NCBI GenBank assembly: GCA_964057225.1
Contig: OZ059895.1
Span: 10,850,001 to 10,914,000, forward strand
Length of the DNA: 64,000 nt
Origin: Auanema rhodensis
Lineage: Eukaryota > Nematoda > Chromadorea > Rhabditida > Rhabditidae
Direction: 5' to 3'
Shown here: piece by piece, positions 1 to 12,535 of the stretch
Layout: each line of letters opens with the position of its first letter
Numbering within the stretch: position 1 is the stretch's first letter
Made by a program: the position numbers and the translations under genes
The notes under the pieces: generated by a model
What the model was told of the DNA's origin: nothing
Databases searched by the model: none
What the model saw: only the letters and a program-made list of their open reading frames with translations

Positions 1-1151
1 TTTTAACAATCATAACACGTTAAAAGTACGCCATGCAGCTGATTTTTAATTTTGTCTCTTCCGTAACAAATTTATTCAATTTTCAAGCAGTTTTACTTAG
101 ATAGCTCAAACCACGGCAGCAAATTATCTTCAATCTTATTTCTATATTACAGTTATGAACCAGTAGTTAATGAACCTACATGGCCGGTTAGTAGTTGGAT
201 CGGAGACGGCTTGGGAATCCCGGGTGGCGTAAGCTTTTCAAATTTTTTTAACAATCATAACACGTTAAAAGTACGCCATGCAGCTGATTTTTAATTTTGT
301 CTCTTCCGTAACAAATTTATTCAATTTTCAAGCAGTTTTACTTAGACAGCTCAACCCAAGGCAGCAAATTATCTTTAATCTTGATTCTATATTACAGCTA
401 TGAACCAGTAGTTAATGAACCTACATGGCCGGTTAGTAGTTGGATCGGAGACGGCTTGGGAATCCCGGGTGGCGTAAGCTTTTCAAATTTTTTTAACAAT
501 CATAACACGTTAAAAGTACGCCATGCAGCTGATTTTTAATTTTGTCTCTTCCGTAACAAATTTATTCAATTTTCAAGCAGTTTTACTTAGACAGCTCAAC
601 CCAAGGCAGCAAATTATCTTCAATCTTATTTCTATATTACAGTTATGAACCAGTAGTTAATGAACCTTCATGGCCCGGTTAGTAGTTGAATCGGAGACGG
701 CTTGGGAATCGCGGGTGGCGTAAGCTTTTTAAATTTTTTTAACAATTATAACACGTTGAAAGTACGCCATGCAGCTGACTTTTAATTTTGTCTCTTCCGT
801 AATAAATGTTTTCAATTTTCAATCAGTTCTACTTAGATAGCTCAACCCAAGGCATCAAAATATCTTCAATCTAATTTTTATATAACAGTTATAAACCGGT
901 AGTTAATGAACCTTCATCTTAACTTTACGGTTTCTATCTTTTTCCTATCGTAACAAACATTGTTAAAACACTATACAACTGAAACATTTTTTAATTTATT
1001 GTATTTGGAGCTCATAAGATTTGATATCATCGAGGGATTCAGATGAAACGTGGAAAATTACGTAACTAACACAGAAGCTCGAACAGTGGAAGACGAAGGA
1101 AAAAATGGAATCGCACTAGAACTACCTCATATAGGACTAATATGGGATATA

Positions 1152-1325
1152 ATGATGACGAACTGGAAATGGATCATGCCGCTTGTAGCCGTGATTGCCG
1201 CTGTTATATACTTCCTCTCTACTTCTGCTTCATTCTACATGCCAGCTCTTCTATCGGTCATACTTTCCTACTGCTGTTTGAAAAACACCAGTAATCCCCC
1301 GGTTGCAGTATCAGGAAATGCCTGA
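1152..1325 (+). CDS. Spacer ORF copy 1, 57-aa putative two-helix membrane protein
   Basis: This small ORF lies in the long 5S spacer. It begins MMTNWKWIMPLVAVIAAVIY, has two hydrophobic stretches (about residues 7-21 and 26-43) separated by a short Ser/Thr-rich turn, a Cys-Cys pair in the second stretch, and ends NPPVAVSGNA. The frame is also open for at least 34 codons upstream without an ATG, so the start is uncertain; an upstream exon is possible. The same ORF occurs ten times in the array with no indels. I do not recognise the family. It could be a relic of a gene captured in the spacer before amplification. Confidence 0.45.
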   Translation: MMTNWKWIMPLVAVIAAVIYFLSTSASFYMPALLSVILSYCCLKNTSNPPVAVSGNA

Positions 1326-2479
1326 TTAAATTACATTTCACCCATTGACCTAGTAAATATATTAAGATATCTGATTACAATATTAACATATCTGAATACT
1401 ATTTCAAGAAAACTACTTACTTAGACAGCTCAACCCAAGGCAGCAAATTATCTTCAATCTCATTTCTATATTACAGTTATGAACCAGTAGTTAATGAACC
1501 TTCATGGCCCGGTTAGTAGTTGAATCGGAGACGGCTTGGGAATCCCGGGTGGCGTAAGCTTTTTAAATTTTTTTAACAATCATAACACGTTGAAAGTACG
1601 CCATGCAGCTGATTTTCAATTTTGTCTCTTCTGTAATAAATATTTTCAATTTTCAAACAGTTTTACTTAGATAGCTCAACCCACGGCAGCAAATTATCTT
1701 TAATCTTATTTCTATACTACAGTTATGAACCAGTAGTTAATGAACCTTCATGGCCCGGTTAGTAGTTGAATTGGATACGGCTTGGGAATCCCGGGTGGCG
1801 TAAGCTTTTTAAATTTTTTTAACAATCATAACACGTTGAAAGTACGCCATGCAGCTTATTTTTAATTTTGTCTCTTCCGTAATAAATTTATTCAATTTTC
1901 AAACACTTTTACTTAGATAGCTCAACTCACGGCAGCAATATATCTTCAATCTGATTCCTATATTACAGTTATGAACCAGTAGTTAATGAACCTTCATGGC
2001 CCGGTTAGTAGTTGGATCGGAGACAGCTTAGGAAACCCGGGTGCCGTAAGCTTCTCAAATTTTTTTAACAATCATAACACGTTGAAAGTACGCCATGCAG
2101 CTGATTTTCAATTTTATCTCTTCCGTAACAAATGTTTTCAATTTTCAATCAGTTCTACTTAGATAGCTCAACCCAAGGCATCAAAATATCTTTAATCTAA
2201 TTTCTATATCACAGTTATAAACCGGTGGTTAATGAACCTTCATCTTAACTTTACGGTTTCTATCTTTTTCCTATTGTAACAAACATTGTGTAAACACTGT
2301 ACAACTGTAAAACCTTTTTTAATTTATTGTATTTGGAGCTCATAAGATTCGATATCATCGAGGGATTCAGATGGAACGTGGAAAATTACGTAACTAACAC
2401 AGAAGCTCGAATAGTGGAAGACGAAGGAAAAAATGGAATCGCACTAGAACTACCTCATATAGGACTAATATGGGATATA

Positions 2480-2539
2480 ATGATGACGAACTGGAAATGG
2501 ATCATGCCGCTTGTAGCCGTGATTGCCGCTGTTATATAA
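2480..2539 (+). pseudogene. Spacer ORF copy 2, truncated by nonsense mutation
   Basis: This copy matches copy 1 up to the first hydrophobic stretch, where TAC becomes TAA at 2537-2539. The downstream sequence still matches the intact copies, so this is a single base change. It is the only nonsense mutation among the ten copies. Confidence 0.5.
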
Positions 2540-3561
2540 TTCCTCTCTACTTCTGCTTCATTCTACATGCCAGCTCTTCTATCGGTCATACTTTCCTACT
2601 GCTGTTTGAAAAACACCAGTAATCCCCCGGTTGCAGTATCAGGAAATGCCTGATTAAATTACATTTCACCCATTGACCTAGTAGATATATTAAGATATCT
2701 GATTACAATATTGACATATCTGAATACTATTTCAAGAAAACTACTTACTTAGATAGCTCAACCCAAGGCAGCAAATTATCTTCAATCTCATTTCTATATT
2801 ACAGTTATGAACCAGTAGTTAATGAACCTTCATGGCCCGGTTAGTAGTTGAATCGGAGACGGCTTGGGAATCCCGGGTGGTGTAAGCTTTTTAAATTTTT
2901 TTAACAATCATAACACGTTGAAAGTACGCCATGCAGCTGATTTTCAATTTTGTCTCTTCTGTAATAAATGTTTTCAATTTTCAAACAGTTTTACTTAGAT
3001 AGCTCAACCCACGGCAGCAAATTATCTTTAATCTTATTTCTATACTACAGTTATGAACCAGTAGTTAATGAACCTTCATGGCCCGGTTAGTAGTTGAATC
3101 GGAGACGGCTTGGGAATCCCGGGTGGCGTAAGCTTTTTAAATTTTTTTAACAATCATAACACGTTGAAAGTACGCCATGCAGCTGATTTTTAGTTTTGTC
3201 TCTTCCGTAACAAATTTATTCAATTTTCAAACACTTTTACTCAGATAGCTCAACTCACGGCAGCAGTATATCTCCATTCTTATTTCTATATCACAGTTAT
3301 AAACCGGTGGTTAATGAACCTTCATCTTAACTTTACGGTTTCTATCTTTTTCCTATTGTAACAAACATTGTGTAAACACTATACAACTGTAAAACCTTTT
3401 TTAATTTATTGTATTTGGAGCTCATAAGATTTGATATCATCGAGGGATTCAGATGGAACGTGGAAAATTACATAACTAACACAGAAGCTCGAACAGTGGA
3501 AGACGAAGAAAAAAATGGAATCGCACTAGAACTACCTCATATAGGACTAATATGGGATATA

Positions 3562-3735
3562 ATGATGACGAACTGGAAATGGATCATGCCGCTCGTAGCC
3601 GTGATTGCCGCTGTTATATACGTCCTCTCTATTTCTGCTTCATTCTTCATGCCAGCTCTTATATCGGTCATACTTTCCTACTGCTGTTTGAAAAACACCA
3701 GTAATCCCCCGGTTGCAGTATCAGGAAATGCCTGA
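3562..3735 (+). CDS. Spacer ORF copy 3
   Basis: Open 57-aa copy; the frame is open upstream to 3409. It carries Phe-to-Val, Thr-to-Ile and Leu-to-Ile changes within the hydrophobic part relative to copy 1, all conservative, and shares them with copy 4. Confidence 0.4.
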   Translation: MMTNWKWIMPLVAVIAAVIYVLSISASFFMPALISVILSYCCLKNTSNPPVAVSGNA

Positions 3736-4889
3736 TTAAATTACATTTCACCCATTGACCTAGTAGATATATTAAGATATCTGATTACAATATTGACATA
3801 TCTGAATACTATTTCAAGAAAACTACTTACTTAGATAGCTCAACCCAAGGCAGCAAATTATCTTCAATCTCATTTCTATATTACAGTTATGAACAAGTAG
3901 TTAATGAACCTTCATGGCCCGGTTAGTAGTTGAATCGGAGACGGCTTGGGAATCCCGGGTGGCGTAAGCTTTTTAAATTTTTTTAACAATCATAACACGT
4001 TGAAAGTACGCCATGCAGCTGATTTTCAATTTTGTCTCTTCTGTAATAAATGTTTTCAATTTTCAAACAGTTTTACTTAGATAGCTCAACCCACGGCAGC
4101 AAATTATCTTCAATCTTATTTCTATACTACAGTTATGAACCAGTAGTTAATGAACCTTCATGGCCCGGTTAGTAGTTGAATCGGAGACGGCTTGGGAATC
4201 CCGGATGGCGTAAGCTTTTTAAAATTTTTTAACAATCATAACACGTTGAAAGTACGCCATGCAGCTGATTTTCAATTTTATCTCTTCCGTAACAAATGTT
4301 TTCAATTTTCAATCAGTTCTACTTAGATAGCTCAACTCACGGCAGCAATATATCTTCAATCTTATTCCTATATTACAGTTATGAACCAGTAGTTAATGAA
4401 CCTTCATGGCCCGGTTAGTAGTTGGATCGGAGACAGCTTAGGAAACCCGGGTGCCGTAAGCTTCTCAAATTTTTTTAACAATCATAACACGTTGAAAGTA
4501 CGCCATGCAGCTGATTTTTAGTTTTGTCTCTTCCGTAACAAATTTATTCAATTTTCAAACACTTTTACTCAGATAGCTCAACCCAAGGCATCAAAATATC
4601 TTTAATCTAATTTCTATATCACAGTTATAAACCGGTGGTTAATGAACCTTCATCTTAACTTTACGGTTTCTATCTTTTTCCTACTGTAACAAACATTGTG
4701 TAAACACTATACAACTGTAACACCTTTTTCAATTTATTGTATTTGGAGCTCATAAGATTTGATATCATCGAGGGATTCAGATGGAACGTGGAAAATTACA
4801 TAACTAACACAGAAGCTCGAACAGTGGAAGACGAAGAAAAAAATGGAATCGCACTAGAACTACCTCATATAGGACTAATATGGGCTATA

Positions 4890-5063
4890 ATGATGACGAA
4901 CTGGAAATGGATCATGCCGCTTGTAGCCGTGATTGCCGCTGTTATATACGTCCTCTCTATTTCTGCTTCATTCTTCATGCCAGCTCTTATATCGGTCATA
5001 CTTTCCTACTGCTGTTTGAAAAACACCAATAATCCCCCGGTTGCAGTATCAGGAAATGCCTGA
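4890..5063 (+). CDS. Spacer ORF copy 4
   Basis: Open 57-aa copy of the same subtype as copy 3, with one Ser-to-Asn change near the C-terminus. Just upstream of the ATG an Asp codon is changed to Ala. The frame is open from 4737. Confidence 0.4.
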   Translation: MMTNWKWIMPLVAVIAAVIYVLSISASFFMPALISVILSYCCLKNTNNPPVAVSGNA

Positions 5064-5969
5064 TTAAATTACATTTCACCCATTGACCTAGTAGATATAT
5101 TAAGATATCTGATTACAATATTAACATATCTGAATACTATTTCAAGAAAACTACTTACTTAGATAGCTCAACCCAAGGCAGCAAATTATCTTCAATCTCA
5201 TTTCTATACTACAGTTATGAACCAGTAGTTAATGAACCTTCATGGCCCGATTAGTAGTTGGATCGGAGACGGCTTGGGAATCCCGGGTGGCGTGAGCTTT
5301 TTAAATTTTTTTAACAATTATAACACGTTGAAAGTACGCCATGCAGCTGATTTTCAATTTTATCTCTTCCGTAACAAATGTTTTCAATTTTCAAGCAGTT
5401 TTACTTAGATAACTCAACCCAAGGCAGCAAATTATCTTTAATCTTTTTTCTATATTACAGTTATGAACCAGAAGTTAATGAACCTTCATGGCCCGGTTAG
5501 TAGTTGGATCGGAGACGGCTTGGGAATCCCGGGTGGCGTAAGCTTTTTAAATTTTTTTAACAATCATAAAACGTTGAAAGTACGCCATGCAGCTGATTTT
5601 TAATTTTGTCTCTTCCGTAATAAATGTTTTCAATTTTCAATCAGTTCTACTTAGATAGCTCAACCCAAGGCATCAAAATATCTTCAATCTAATTTTTATA
5701 TAACAGTTATAAACCGGTAGTTAATGAACCTTCATCTTAACTTTACTGTTTCTATCTTTTTCCTATCTTAACAAACATTGTTAAAACACTATACAACTGA
5801 AACATTTTTTAATTTATTGTATTTGGAGCTCATAAGATTTGATATCATCGAGGGATTCAGATGGAACGTGGAAAATTACGTAACTAACACAGAAGCTCGA
5901 ACAGTGGAAGACGAAGGAAAAAATGGAATCGCACTAGAACTACCTTATATAGGACTAATATGGGATATA

Positions 5970-6143
5970 ATGATGACGAACTGGAAATGGATCATGCCGC
6001 TTGTAGCCGTGATTGCCGCTGTTATATATTTCCTCTCTACTTCTGCTTCATTCTACATGCCAGCTCTTCTGTCGGTCATACTTTCCTACTGCTGTTTGAA
6101 AAAAACCAGTAATCCCCCGGTTGCAGTATCAGGAAATGCCTGA
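5970..6143 (+). CDS. Spacer ORF copy 5
   Basis: Open 57-aa copy. The frame is open upstream to 5778, the longest reading in the array (121 codons). The unit is repeated almost exactly 1080 bp downstream. Confidence 0.4.
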   Translation: MMTNWKWIMPLVAVIAAVIYFLSTSASFYMPALLSVILSYCCLKKTSNPPVAVSGNA

Positions 6144-7049
6144 TTAAATTACATTTCACCCATTGACCTAGTAGATATATTAAGATATCTGATTACAATA
6201 TTAACATATCTGAATACTATTTCAAGAAAACTACTTACTTAGATAGCTCAACCCAAGGCAGCAAATTATCTTCAATCTCATTTCTATACTACAGTTATGA
6301 ACCAGTAGTTAATGAACCTTCATGGCCCGATTAGTAGTTGGATCGGAGACGGCTTGGGAATCCCGGGTGGCGTGAGCTTTTTAAATTTTTTTAACAATTA
6401 TAACACGTTGAAAGTACGCCATGCAGCTGATTTTCAATTTTATCTCTTCCGTAACAAATGTTTTCAATTTTCAAGCAGTTTTACTTAGATAACTCAACCC
6501 AAGGCAGCAAATTATCTTTAATCTTATTTCTATATTACAGTTATGAACCAGAAGTTAATGAACCTTCATGGCCCGGTTAGTAGTTGGATCGGAGACGGCT
6601 TGGGAATCCCGGGTGGCGTAAGCTTTTTAAATTTTTTTAACAATCATAAAACGTTGAAAGTACGCCATGCAGCTGATTTTTAATTTTGTCTCTTCCGTAA
6701 TAAATGTTTTCAATTTTCAATCAGTTCTACTTAGATAGCTCAACCCAAGGCATCAAAATATCTTCAATCTAATTTTTATATAACAGTTATAAACCGGTAG
6801 TTAATAAACCTTCATCTTAACTTTACTGTTTCTATCTTTTTCCTATCTTAACAAACATTGTTAAAACACTATACAACTGAAACATTTTTTAATTTATTGT
6901 ATTTGGAGCTCATAAGATTTGATATCATCGAGGGATTCAGATGGAACGTGGAAAATTACGTAACTAACACAGAAGCTCGAACAGTGGAAGACGAAGGAAA
7001 AAATGGAATCGCACTAGAACTACCTTATATAGGACTAATATGGGATATA

Positions 7050-7223
7050 ATGATGACGAACTGGAAATGGATCATGCCGCTTGTAGCCGTGATTGCCGCT
7101 GTTATATATTTCCTCTCTACTTCTGCTTCATTCTACATGCCAGCTCTTCTGTCGGTCATACTTTCCTACTGCTGTTTGAAAAAAACCAGTAATCCCCCGG
7201 TTGCAATATCAGGAAATGCCTGA
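7050..7223 (+). CDS. Spacer ORF copy 6
   Basis: Open 57-aa copy, nearly identical to copy 5 with one Val-to-Ile change near the C-terminus. Confidence 0.4.
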   Translation: MMTNWKWIMPLVAVIAAVIYFLSTSASFYMPALLSVILSYCCLKKTSNPPVAISGNA

Positions 7224-7562
7224 TTAAATTACATTTCATCCATTGACCTAGTAGATATATTGAGATATCTGATTACATTATTAAGATATCTGAATACAAT
7301 TTCAAGAAAATACTGATCATTATCTTATTATTGCGCAACACTAACCCTCCCATTGTATCAACTTTCTAAACAACCTCAAACCATATATAAGCTCGAAGAT
7401 ACGAGCCATTTTTCACTCTTAATTTAATTCTACCACTGAACCTATACCGATCTTATAATAAACTCTTCTCATTTAACTAACTGTTTGGATTCGCCACTAA
7501 CTCATATTATCCCCATTAACCGGGGAACAACCGAGTATAGACGCTCGTCATTGGGAGCATCA

Positions 7563-7680
7563 AAACACAAACATACCACGTTGAAAGTACGTCATCCCGT
7601 CCAATCTGGCACGTCAAGCAAAGTTGGGCCTGGTTAGTAGTTGGATCAGAGATGGCTTGGGGATCCCGGGTGCCATAAGC
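7563..7680 (+). pseudogene. Full-length but diverged 5S rRNA copy
   Basis: This 118-nt copy covers the whole 5S gene: CATACCACGTTGAAAGTAC, the internal AAGCAAAGTTGGGCCTGG region, GGTTAGTAGTTGGATCAG and the 3' GTGCCATAAGC followed by TTTT. The first nine bases do not match the 5' strand of helix I (GCTTACGAC in the good copies), so the terminal stem is lost. It is preceded by a distinct 240-bp leader containing CATATATAAG and a small hairpin GCTCG/CGAGC. Confidence 0.75.
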
Positions 7681-8598
7681 TTTTCAAATTTTTTTAACGA
7701 TCATAACACGTTGAAAGTACGCCATGCAGCTGATTTTCAATTTTATTTCTTCCGTAATAAATGTTTTCAATTTTCAAGTAGTCTTACTTAGATAGCTAAA
7801 CCCAAGGAAGCAAATTATCTTTAATCTTATTTCTATATTACAGTTATGAACCAGAAGTTAATGAACCTTCATGGCCCGGTTAGTAGTTGGATCGGAGACG
7901 GCTTGGGAATCCCGGGTGGCGTAAGCTTTTTAAATTTTTTTAACAATCATAACACGTTGAAAGTACGCCATGCAGCTGATTTTCAATTTTATCTCTTCCG
8001 TAACAAATGTTTTCAATTTTCAAGCAGTTTTACTTAGATAACTCAACCCAAGGCAGCAAATTATCTTTAATCTTATTTCTATATTACAGTTATGAACCAG
8101 AAGTTAATGAACCTTCATGGCCCGGTTAGTAGTTGGATCGGAGACGGCTTGGGAATCCCGGGTGGCGTAAGCTTTTTAAATTTTTTTAACAATCATAAAA
8201 CGTTGAAAGTACGCCATGCAGCTGATTTTTAATTTTGTCTCTTCCGTAATAAATGTTTTCAATTTTCAATCAGTTCTACTTAGATAGCTCAACCCAAGGC
8301 ATCAAAATATCTTCAATCTAATTTTTATATAACAGTTATAAACCGGTAGTTAATGAACCTTCATCTTAACTTTACTGTTTCTATCTTTTTCCTATCTTAA
8401 CAAACATTGTTAAAACACTATACAACTGAAACATTTTTTAATTTATTGTATTTGGAGCTCATAAGATTTGATATCATCGAGGGATTCAGATGGAACGTGG
8501 AAAATTACGTAACTAACACAGAAGCTCGAACAGTGGAAGACGAAGGAAAAAATGGAATCGCACTAGAACTACCTTATATAGGACTAATATGGGATATA

Positions 8599-8772
8599 AT
8601 GATGACGAACTGGAAATGGATCATGCCGCTTGTAGCCGTGATTGCCGCTGTTATATATTTCCTCTCTACTTCTGCTTCATTCTACATGCCAGCTCTTCTG
8701 TCGGTCATACTTTCCTACTGCTGTTTGAAAAAAACCAGTAATCCCCCGGTTGCAATATCAGGAAATGCCTGA
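8599..8772 (+). CDS. Spacer ORF copy 7
   Basis: Open 57-aa copy identical in protein to copy 6, which points to very recent unit duplication or gene conversion. Confidence 0.4.
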   Translation: MMTNWKWIMPLVAVIAAVIYFLSTSASFYMPALLSVILSYCCLKKTSNPPVAISGNA

Positions 8773-9680
8773 TTAAATTACATTTCACCCATTGACCTAG
8801 TAGATATATCACGATATCTGATTACAATATTAACATATCTGAATACTATTTCAAGAAAACTACTTACTTAGATAGCTAAACCCAAGGAAGCAAATTATCT
8901 TTAATCTTATTTCTATATTACAGTTATGAACCAGAAGTTAATGAACCTTCATGGCCCGGTTAGTAGTTGGATCGGAGACGGCTTGGGAATCCCGGGTGGC
9001 GTAAGCTTTTTAAATTTTTTTAACAATCATAACACGTTGAAAGTACGCCATGCAGCTGATTTTCAATTTTATCTCTTCCGTAACAAATGTTTTCAATTTT
9101 CAAGCAGTTTTACTTAGATAACTCAACCCAAGGCAGCAAATTATCTTTAATCTTATTTCTATATTACAGTTATGAACCAGAAGTTAATGAACCTTCATGG
9201 CCCGGTTAGTAGTTGGATCGGAGACGGCATGGGAATCCTGGATGGCGTAAGCTTTTCAAATTTTTTTAACAATCATAACACGTTGAAAGTACGCCATGCA
9301 GCTGATTTTCAATTTTATCTCTTCCGTAACAAAATTATTCAATTTTCAAGCAGTTTTACTTAGATAGCTCAACCCACAGCAGCAAATTATCTTCAATCTT
9401 ATTCCTATGTTACAGTTATGAACCAGTAGTTAATGAACCTTCATCTTAACTTTACTGTTTCTATCTTTTTCGTATCGTAACAAACATTGTTAAAACACTA
9501 TACAACTGTGAAACATTTTTTAATTTTTTGTTTTTGGAGCTCATAAGATTTGATATCATCGAGGAATTTAGATGGAACGTGGAAATTTAAATAACTAACA
9601 CAGAAGCTCGAACAGTGGAAGACGAAGGAAAAAATGGAATCGCACTAGAACTACCTCATATAGGACTAATATGGGATATA

Positions 9681-9854
9681 ATGATGACGAACTGGAAATG
9701 GATCATGCCGCTTGTAGCCGTGATTGCCGCTGTTATATATTTCCTCTCTACTTCTGCTTCATTCTACATGCCAGCTCTTCTGTCGGTCATACTTTCCTAC
9801 TGCTGTTTGAAAAAAACCAGTAATCCCCCGGTTGCAATATCAGGAAATGCCTGA
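9681..9854 (+). CDS. Spacer ORF copy 8
   Basis: Open 57-aa copy. Upstream, the frame is closed sooner than in copies 5-7 (open only from 9615), while the 57-codon core is unchanged. Confidence 0.4.
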   Translation: MMTNWKWIMPLVAVIAAVIYFLSTSASFYMPALLSVILSYCCLKKTSNPPVAISGNA

Positions 9855-10193
9855 TTAAATTACATTTCATCCATTGACCTAGTAGATATATTGAGATATC
9901 TGATTACATTATTAAGATATCTGAATACAATTTCAAGAAAATACTGATCATTATCTTATTATTGCGCAACACTAACCCTCCCATTGTATCAACTTTCTAA
10001 ACAACCTCAAACCATATATAAGCTCGAAGATACGAGCCATTTTTCACTCTTAATTTAATTCTACCACTGAACCTATACCGATCTTATAATAAACTCTTCT
10101 CATTTAACTAACTGTTTGGATTCGCCACTAACTCATATTATCCCCATTAACCGGGGAACAACCGAGTATAGACGCTCGTCATTGGGAGCATCA

Positions 10194-10311
10194 AAACACA
10201 AACATACCACGTTGAAAGTACGTCATCCCGTCCAATCTGGCACGTCAAGCAAAGTTGGGCCTGGTTAGTAGTTGGATCAGAGATGGCTTGGGGATCCCGG
10301 GTGCCATAAGC
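10194..10311 (+). pseudogene. Full-length but diverged 5S rRNA copy
   Basis: Identical to the copy at 7563 with the same 240-bp leader, so it belongs to a duplicated block of about 2.6 kb. Helix I cannot form with the 5' sequence present. Confidence 0.75.
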
Positions 10312-11230
10312 TTTTCAAATTTTTTTAACGATCATAACACGTTGAAAGTACGCCATGCAGCTGATTTTCAATTTTATTTCTTCCGTAATAAATGTTTTCA
10401 ATTTTCAAGTAGTCTTACTTAGATAGCTAAACCCAAGGAAGCAAATTATCTTTAATCTTATTTCTATATTACAGCTATTAACCAAGAGGTAATGAACCTC
10501 CATGGCCGGTTAGTAGTTGGATCGGAGACGGCATGGGAATCCTGGATGGCGTAAGCTTTTCAAATTTTTTTAACAATCATAACACGTTGAAAGTACGCCA
10601 TGCAGCTGATTTTCAATTTTATCTCTTCCGTAATAAATGTTTTCAATTTTCAAGCAGTCTTACTTAGATAGCTAAACCCAAAGCAGCAAATTATCTTTAA
10701 TCTTATTTCTATATTACAGTTATGAACCAGTAGTTAATGAACCTTCACGGCCCGGTTAGTAGTTGGATCGGAGACGGCTTGGGAATTCCGGATGGCGTAA
10801 GCTTCTCAAATTTTTTTAACAATCATAACACGTTGAAAATAGGCCATGCTGCTGATTTTCAATTTTATCTCTTCCGTAACAAAATTATTCAATTTTCAAG
10901 CAGTTTTACTTAGATAGCTCAACCCACAGCAGCAAATTATCTTCAATCTTATTCCTATGTTACAGTTATGAACCAGTAGTTAATGAACCTTCATCTTAAC
11001 TTTACTGTTTCTATCTTTTTCGTATCGTAACAAACATTGTTAAAACACTATACAACTGTGAAACATTTTTTAATTTTTTGTTTTTGGAGCTCATAAGATT
11101 TGATATCATCGAGAAATTTAGATGGAACGTGGAAATTTAAATAACTAACACAGAAGCTCGAACAGTGGAAGACGAAGGAAAAAATGGAATCGCACTAGAA
11201 CTACCTCATATAGGACTAATATGGGATATA

Positions 11231-11404
11231 ATGATGACAAACTGGAAATGGATCATACCGCTTGTAGCCGTGATTGCCGCTGTTATATACTTCTTCTCTA
11301 CTTCTGCTTTATTTTTTATGCCAGCTCTTTTATTGGTCATACTTTCCTACTGCTGTTTGAAAAAAACCAGTAATCCCCCGGTCGCAATATCAGGAAATGC
11401 CTGA
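11231..11404 (+). CDS. Spacer ORF copy 9
   Basis: Open 57-aa copy and the most diverged one: Met-to-Ile, Leu-to-Phe, Ser-to-Leu and Ser-to-Leu changes. All keep the hydrophobic character and the frame. Confidence 0.4.
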   Translation: MMTNWKWIIPLVAVIAAVIYFFSTSALFFMPALLLVILSYCCLKKTSNPPVAISGNA

Positions 11405-11743
11405 TTAAATTACATTTCACCCATTGACCTAGTAGATATATCACGATATCTGATTACAATATTAAGATATCTGAATACAATTTCAAGAAAATACTGATCA
11501 TTATCTTATTATTGCGCAACACTAACCTTCCCATTGTATCAACTTTCTAAACAACCTCTAACCATATATAAGCTCGAAGATACGAGCCATTTTTCACTCT
11601 CAATTTAATTCTACCACTGAACCTATACCGATCTTATAATAAACTCTTCTCATTTAACTAACTGTTTGGATTCGCCACTAACTCATATTATCCCCATTTA
11701 CCGGGGAACAACCGAGTATAGACGCTCGTCATTGGGAGCATCA

Positions 11744-11861
11744 AAACACAAACATACCACGTTGAAAGTACGCCATCCCGTCCAATCTGGCACGTCAAGC
11801 AAAGTTGGGCCTGGTTAGTAGTTGAATCGGAGACGGCTTGGGAATCCCGGATGGCGTAAGC
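11744..11861 (+). pseudogene. Full-length but diverged 5S rRNA copy
   Basis: Third copy preceded by the 240-bp leader. The 3' half is of the local GGCGTAAGC type. The 5' nine bases again fail to pair with the 3' end. Confidence 0.75.
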
Positions 11862-12535
11862 TTTTCAAATTTTTTTAACAATCATAACACGTTGAAAGTA
11901 CGCCATGCAGCTGATTTTCAATTTTATCTCTTCCGTAACAAATTTATTCAATTTTCAAGCAGTTTTACTTAGATAGCTCAACCCACGGCAGCAAATTATT
12001 TTCAATCTTATTTCTATATTACAGTTATGAACAAGTAGTTAATGAACCTTCATGGCCCGGTTAGTAGTTGGATCGAAGACGGCTTGGGAATTCCGGATGG
12101 CGTAAGCTTTTCAAATTTTTTTAACAATCATAACACGTTGAAAGTACGCCATGCAGTCGATTTTTAATTTTGTCTCTTCCGTAACAAATTTATTCAATTT
12201 TCAAGCAGTTTTACTTAGATAGCTCAACCCACGGCAGCAAATTATCTTCAATCTTATTTCTATATTACAGTTATAAACCAGTAGTTAATGAACCTTCATC
12301 TTAACTTTACTGTTTCTATCTTTTTCCTATCGTAACAAACATTGTTTAAACACTATACAACTGTGAAACCTTTTTTAATTTATTGTATTTTGAGCTCATA
12401 AGATTTGATATCATTGAGGGATTCAGATGGAACGTGGAAATTTAAATAACTAACACAGAAGCTCGAACAGTGGAAGACGAAGGAAAAAATGGAATCGCAC
12501 TAGAACTACCTCATATAGGACTAATATGGGATATA

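Larger units (their letters stand above)
1..12535 (+). repeat. Degenerate 5S rDNA-derived tandem array
   Basis: Sub-repeats of about 242 bp each contain the 3' half of a 5S rRNA gene (GGTTAGTAGTTGGATCGGAG through GGCGTAAGC and a T-run), then a spacer with a duplicated 5S 5' fragment (CACGTTGAAAGTACGCCATG). Runs of one to three sub-repeats alternate with a longer spacer of about 500 bp that carries a small conserved ORF. Long spacers begin with a conserved block near 925, 2245, 3325, 4645, 5725, 6805, 8362, 9440, 10990 and 12300. From 5700 to 11500 nearly identical blocks recur with periods of 1080 and about 2630 bp, a higher-order structure. The 5S halves lack the promoter-bearing 5' part and cannot be working genes. 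The array is cut at 12535 by Polinton 1. Confidence 0.85.

Noticed and set aside
1-5400. Regular repeats resembling a CRISPR array
   Set aside because: The period is about 242 bp, the repeats are 5S-derived and the 'spacers' are also repeated. The genome is eukaryotic.
7846-9363. 63-aa ORFs beginning MNQKLMNLHG
   Set aside because: They are translations of the 5S 3' half and spacer, recurring only because the DNA repeats. They are not conserved as proteins in other units.
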